A stretch of 7,938 nt of DNA from assembly GCA_026388595.1 (NCBI GenBank), contig JAPLJM010000005.1:1-7938 (forward strand), in the 5' to 3' direction. The first letter of the stretch is position 1, and every line of letters begins with the position of its first letter. The DNA comes from Deltaproteobacteria bacterium (GTDB taxonomy: Bacteria > Desulfobacterota > Syntrophia > Syntrophales > Fen-1087). Positions 6,731 to 7,938 of the stretch are shown here, one piece after another. A program made the position numbers and the translations under genes. Under the pieces are notes generated by a model. That model was not told where the DNA came from. It saw nothing but the letters and a program-made list of their open reading frames with translations, and searched no databases.

Positions 6731-6894
6731 TAGCCGGTTAGGAAGCAATCACATGAAAAATTGTTGATTGTATGTTATTCTCTCGCAGTTGTTTTTATTC
6801 GGCTTTTTTATTGACAGCGAGGATAGATAGAAAAAGTCAAAAGGTAAAGCAGCAGGAATTCAAAAAGGAAGTCGCAAAATAGCGGCTTGGATGC

Positions 6895-7647
6895 ATGGAT
6901 AGAATTCGCAAAGCCGCAGAAATCCTCTTGCGGAAAAAGAACACCGCTGTCTTGACAGGTTCGGGAATATCTGTTGACAGCGGCATTCCTACTTTTCGTT
7001 GTTCCCAGGGCATCTGGTCGCAGTATCCGCCAAAAGAATACGCCTTTCTTAAAAATTTTAAGAAAGACCCCGTTAAATTATGGCGTTTTTTCAACCGGCT
7101 CGCTGATGAATTCGGACATGCCCGGCCCAACGCCGGTCACTTTGCCCTGGCGGAGCTGGAACGCATGGGCATTGTCCGCTCTATTGCCACGCAAAATATT
7201 GATGCCCTTCATCAGGAGGCCGGGTCGCGGGACGTCCTTGAACTTCACGGCAACAGCCGCCTGCTCCGGTGCATCTTCTGTGGGAATGTCTACGAAAAGA
7301 ATCATCCGCCGGAAGTTATCGATCGCATTCCTTTCTGCGCCTGCGGAAAGATCCTGAAACCCGACTTTATCCTGTTTGGGGAGGATTTGCCGGATCAAGC
7401 CATGAAAAAGGCATTCCAGGAGGCAAAGCAGGCCAGCATCTATATCATCGCCGGTACATCTGCCGACGTGGCTCCTGCCAACCGACTTCCCTATCGCGCC
7501 AAAAGCCGCGGCGCACTCATTATGGAAATCAATACAGGCCAGACCGACCTGACCCATACCATCGTGGACATTCGCCTACGCGGGTCCACATCGGTGATCC
7601 TGCCCCGTCTTGTTGAAGAAATTCAATTATTGCAATCAACGGGGTAA
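6895..7647 (+). CDS. Sir2-family NAD-dependent protein deacylase (sirtuin)
   Basis: A 250-residue cytoplasmic sirtuin that should remove acetyl groups from lysines using NAD+, giving nicotinamide and O-acetyl-ADP-ribose. NAD-binding and catalytic motifs are TGSGIS (21-26; usually TGAGIS), SGIPTFR (29-35), TQNIDALH (99-106) and LHGN (117-120) with catalytic H118. The zinc site is C126, C129, C148 and C150 (the second pair is CxC). PDFILFGE (156-163) and GTSADVAPA (187-195) complete the fold. The Tyr/Arg pair of E. coli CobB that marks desuccinylases (Tyr92, Arg95) aligns with F66 and L69, so a deacetylase is more likely than a desuccinylase. No other in-frame start is open upstream, because a TAG lies at 6880-6882. 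The ATG lacks a good SD (the nearest GGAAG is about 25 bases away), which suggests weak or coupled translation. It diverges from the acl operon, but any functional link is inference. Confidence 0.93.
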   Translation: MDRIRKAAEILLRKKNTAVLTGSGISVDSGIPTFRCSQGIWSQYPPKEYAFLKNFKKDPVKLWRFFNRLADEFGHARPNAGHFALAELERMGIVRSIATQNIDALHQEAGSRDVLELHGNSRLLRCIFCGNVYEKNHPPEVIDRIPFCACGKILKPDFILFGEDLPDQAMKKAFQEAKQASIYIIAGTSADVAPANRLPYRAKSRGALIMEINTGQTDLTHTIVDIRLRGSTSVILPRLVEEIQLLQSTG

Positions 7648-7938
7648 CCGAATCAACACTTCGTTGCTCAGGTATGCGCCTTTCAGGAGCGGCAGTTTTC
7701 GCTGAGACGTGAAATCCGGGGGCAGGTACGCTGACGAAGGGGGCATTGCCGGTAAGAGTCCCATGCGGATATAGGATTCGGCAATGAGCTCCGTACAGAA
7801 GATGCTCCTGAATTTTGCCCTGAAACGCCAAAGGCGGGGGAAGACCTTTCCCCGCACCACCTTCCGGATCACCTGAATTTCGCTGGGAAAGGGCAGTTTA
7901 TGAACCTCATAGATGAATTCGTATAGCTGTCTGATCAT
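7636..7938 (-). CDS. C-terminal part of a YiiX/YaeF-like permuted papain-fold hydrolase (5' end outside window)
   Basis: One hundred codons are visible, ending at a TGA at 7636-7638. The first visible codon, an ATG at the very edge of the window, is probably internal. The motif FCTELIAESYIRMGL (47-61) resembles the Cys-Ser-Glu-Leu-Val block that carries the nucleophile (C48 here) in NlpC/P60-like enzymes with permuted order (YiiX, YaeF, LRAT-like). It is followed by the family-style P-S-S-A-Y-L-P-P-D-F stretch (66-75) and a short closing segment. The N-terminal His half and any signal peptide would lie beyond the window. Such proteins are thought to act on cell-wall peptides or lipid/amide bonds, but the substrate is unknown. 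It is convergent with the Sir2 gene and overlaps its end by 12 bp. The family assignment is from pattern memory. Confidence 0.6.
   Translation of the reverse strand: MIRQLYEFIYEVHKLPFPSEIQVIRKVVRGKVFPRLWRFRAKFRSIFCTELIAESYIRMGLLPAMPPSSAYLPPDFTSQRKLPLLKGAYLSNEVLIRLPR

Larger units (their letters stand above)
6509..6894. other. Divergent AT-rich intergenic control region between aclB and the Sir2 gene
   Basis: This 386-bp gap separates two divergent genes. I see no RNA gene and no convincing protein gene in it. It is visibly richer in A and T than the flanking genes. It contains the aclB SD, candidate promoters in both directions, a perfect inverted repeat (6668-6698), an 8-bp direct repeat GGTCGTTG (6609-6616 and 6621-6628), and a short open frame (6772-6882) in the Sir2 leader. 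No rho-independent terminator or known riboswitch fold was recognised by eye. Confidence 0.8.

Noticed and set aside
6545..6748. 67-codon minus-strand frame in the intergenic region
   Set aside because: Starts at TTG with no SD, covers the promoter candidates, and has no recognisable family features.
6811..6840. Second TTGACA box as a sirtuin promoter
   Set aside because: No acceptable -10 lies 16-18 bp downstream, and the TTGACA/TATTAT pair at 6702-6730 is far better.
7078..7557. 159-codon minus-strand frame
   Set aside because: Antisense to the core of the sirtuin gene, whose motifs are unmistakable.
1..7938. CRISPR array, tRNA or rRNA genes, insertion sequence or attachment site
   Set aside because: No repeat-spacer pattern, cloverleaf sequence, transposase motif or terminal repeats were seen; almost all bases are explained by the six genes and one control region.

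Overview
The window is most likely from a strictly anaerobic or microaerophilic bacterium that makes or breaks citrate through an ATP-citrate lyase (ACL)-type enzyme, as in reductive TCA cycle organisms. A Desulfobacterota- or Nitrospirota-like source is my guess from the style of the proteins (two-subunit ACL, short Aquifex-type aconitase, eukaryote-like NADP-IDH, strong AGGAGG ribosome sites). No rRNA or other taxonomic marker is present, so this is inference.

Layout: positions 1-6508 hold four tightly packed minus-strand genes, transcribed right to left. They are the ATP-grasp/citrate-binding subunit of ACL (5267-6508), the CoA-ligase plus citrate-synthase-like lyase subunit (3195-5270, ATGA overlap), aconitase (1211-3181, 13-bp gap) and NADP-type isocitrate dehydrogenase (1-1180, 30-bp gap, 3' end cut by the window edge). 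Positions 6509-6894 are an AT-rich divergent control region. It holds a good sigma70-type promoter for the rightward gene, a weaker candidate for the leftward operon, and a perfect 7-bp inverted repeat between them. A Sir2-family NAD-dependent deacylase (6895-7647, plus strand) follows. Its 3' end overlaps by 12 bp the 3' end of a convergent partial gene (7636-7938, minus strand) that looks like the C-terminal, cysteine-bearing part of a YiiX/YaeF-like permuted papain-fold hydrolase.

The four operon genes cover acetyl-CoA + oxaloacetate <-> citrate <-> isocitrate <-> 2-oxoglutarate + CO2, the citrate arm of the TCA cycle. With an ACL at its head the arm can run reductively, cleaving citrate at the cost of ATP, or possibly oxidatively with ATP formation.

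The most notable observation is in the lyase subunit. In the citrate-synthase fold of human ACLY, the active-site His of 'ADHGP' (His900) is replaced here by Asn463. The site that is Phe in ACLY but the catalytic His of true citrate synthases (pig His274) is His here (His498). The other two triad residues, His563 and Asp619, are kept. The protein also has an insertion of about 60 residues between its two halves. It therefore looks like an atypical ACL with a citrate-synthase-like catalytic triad.
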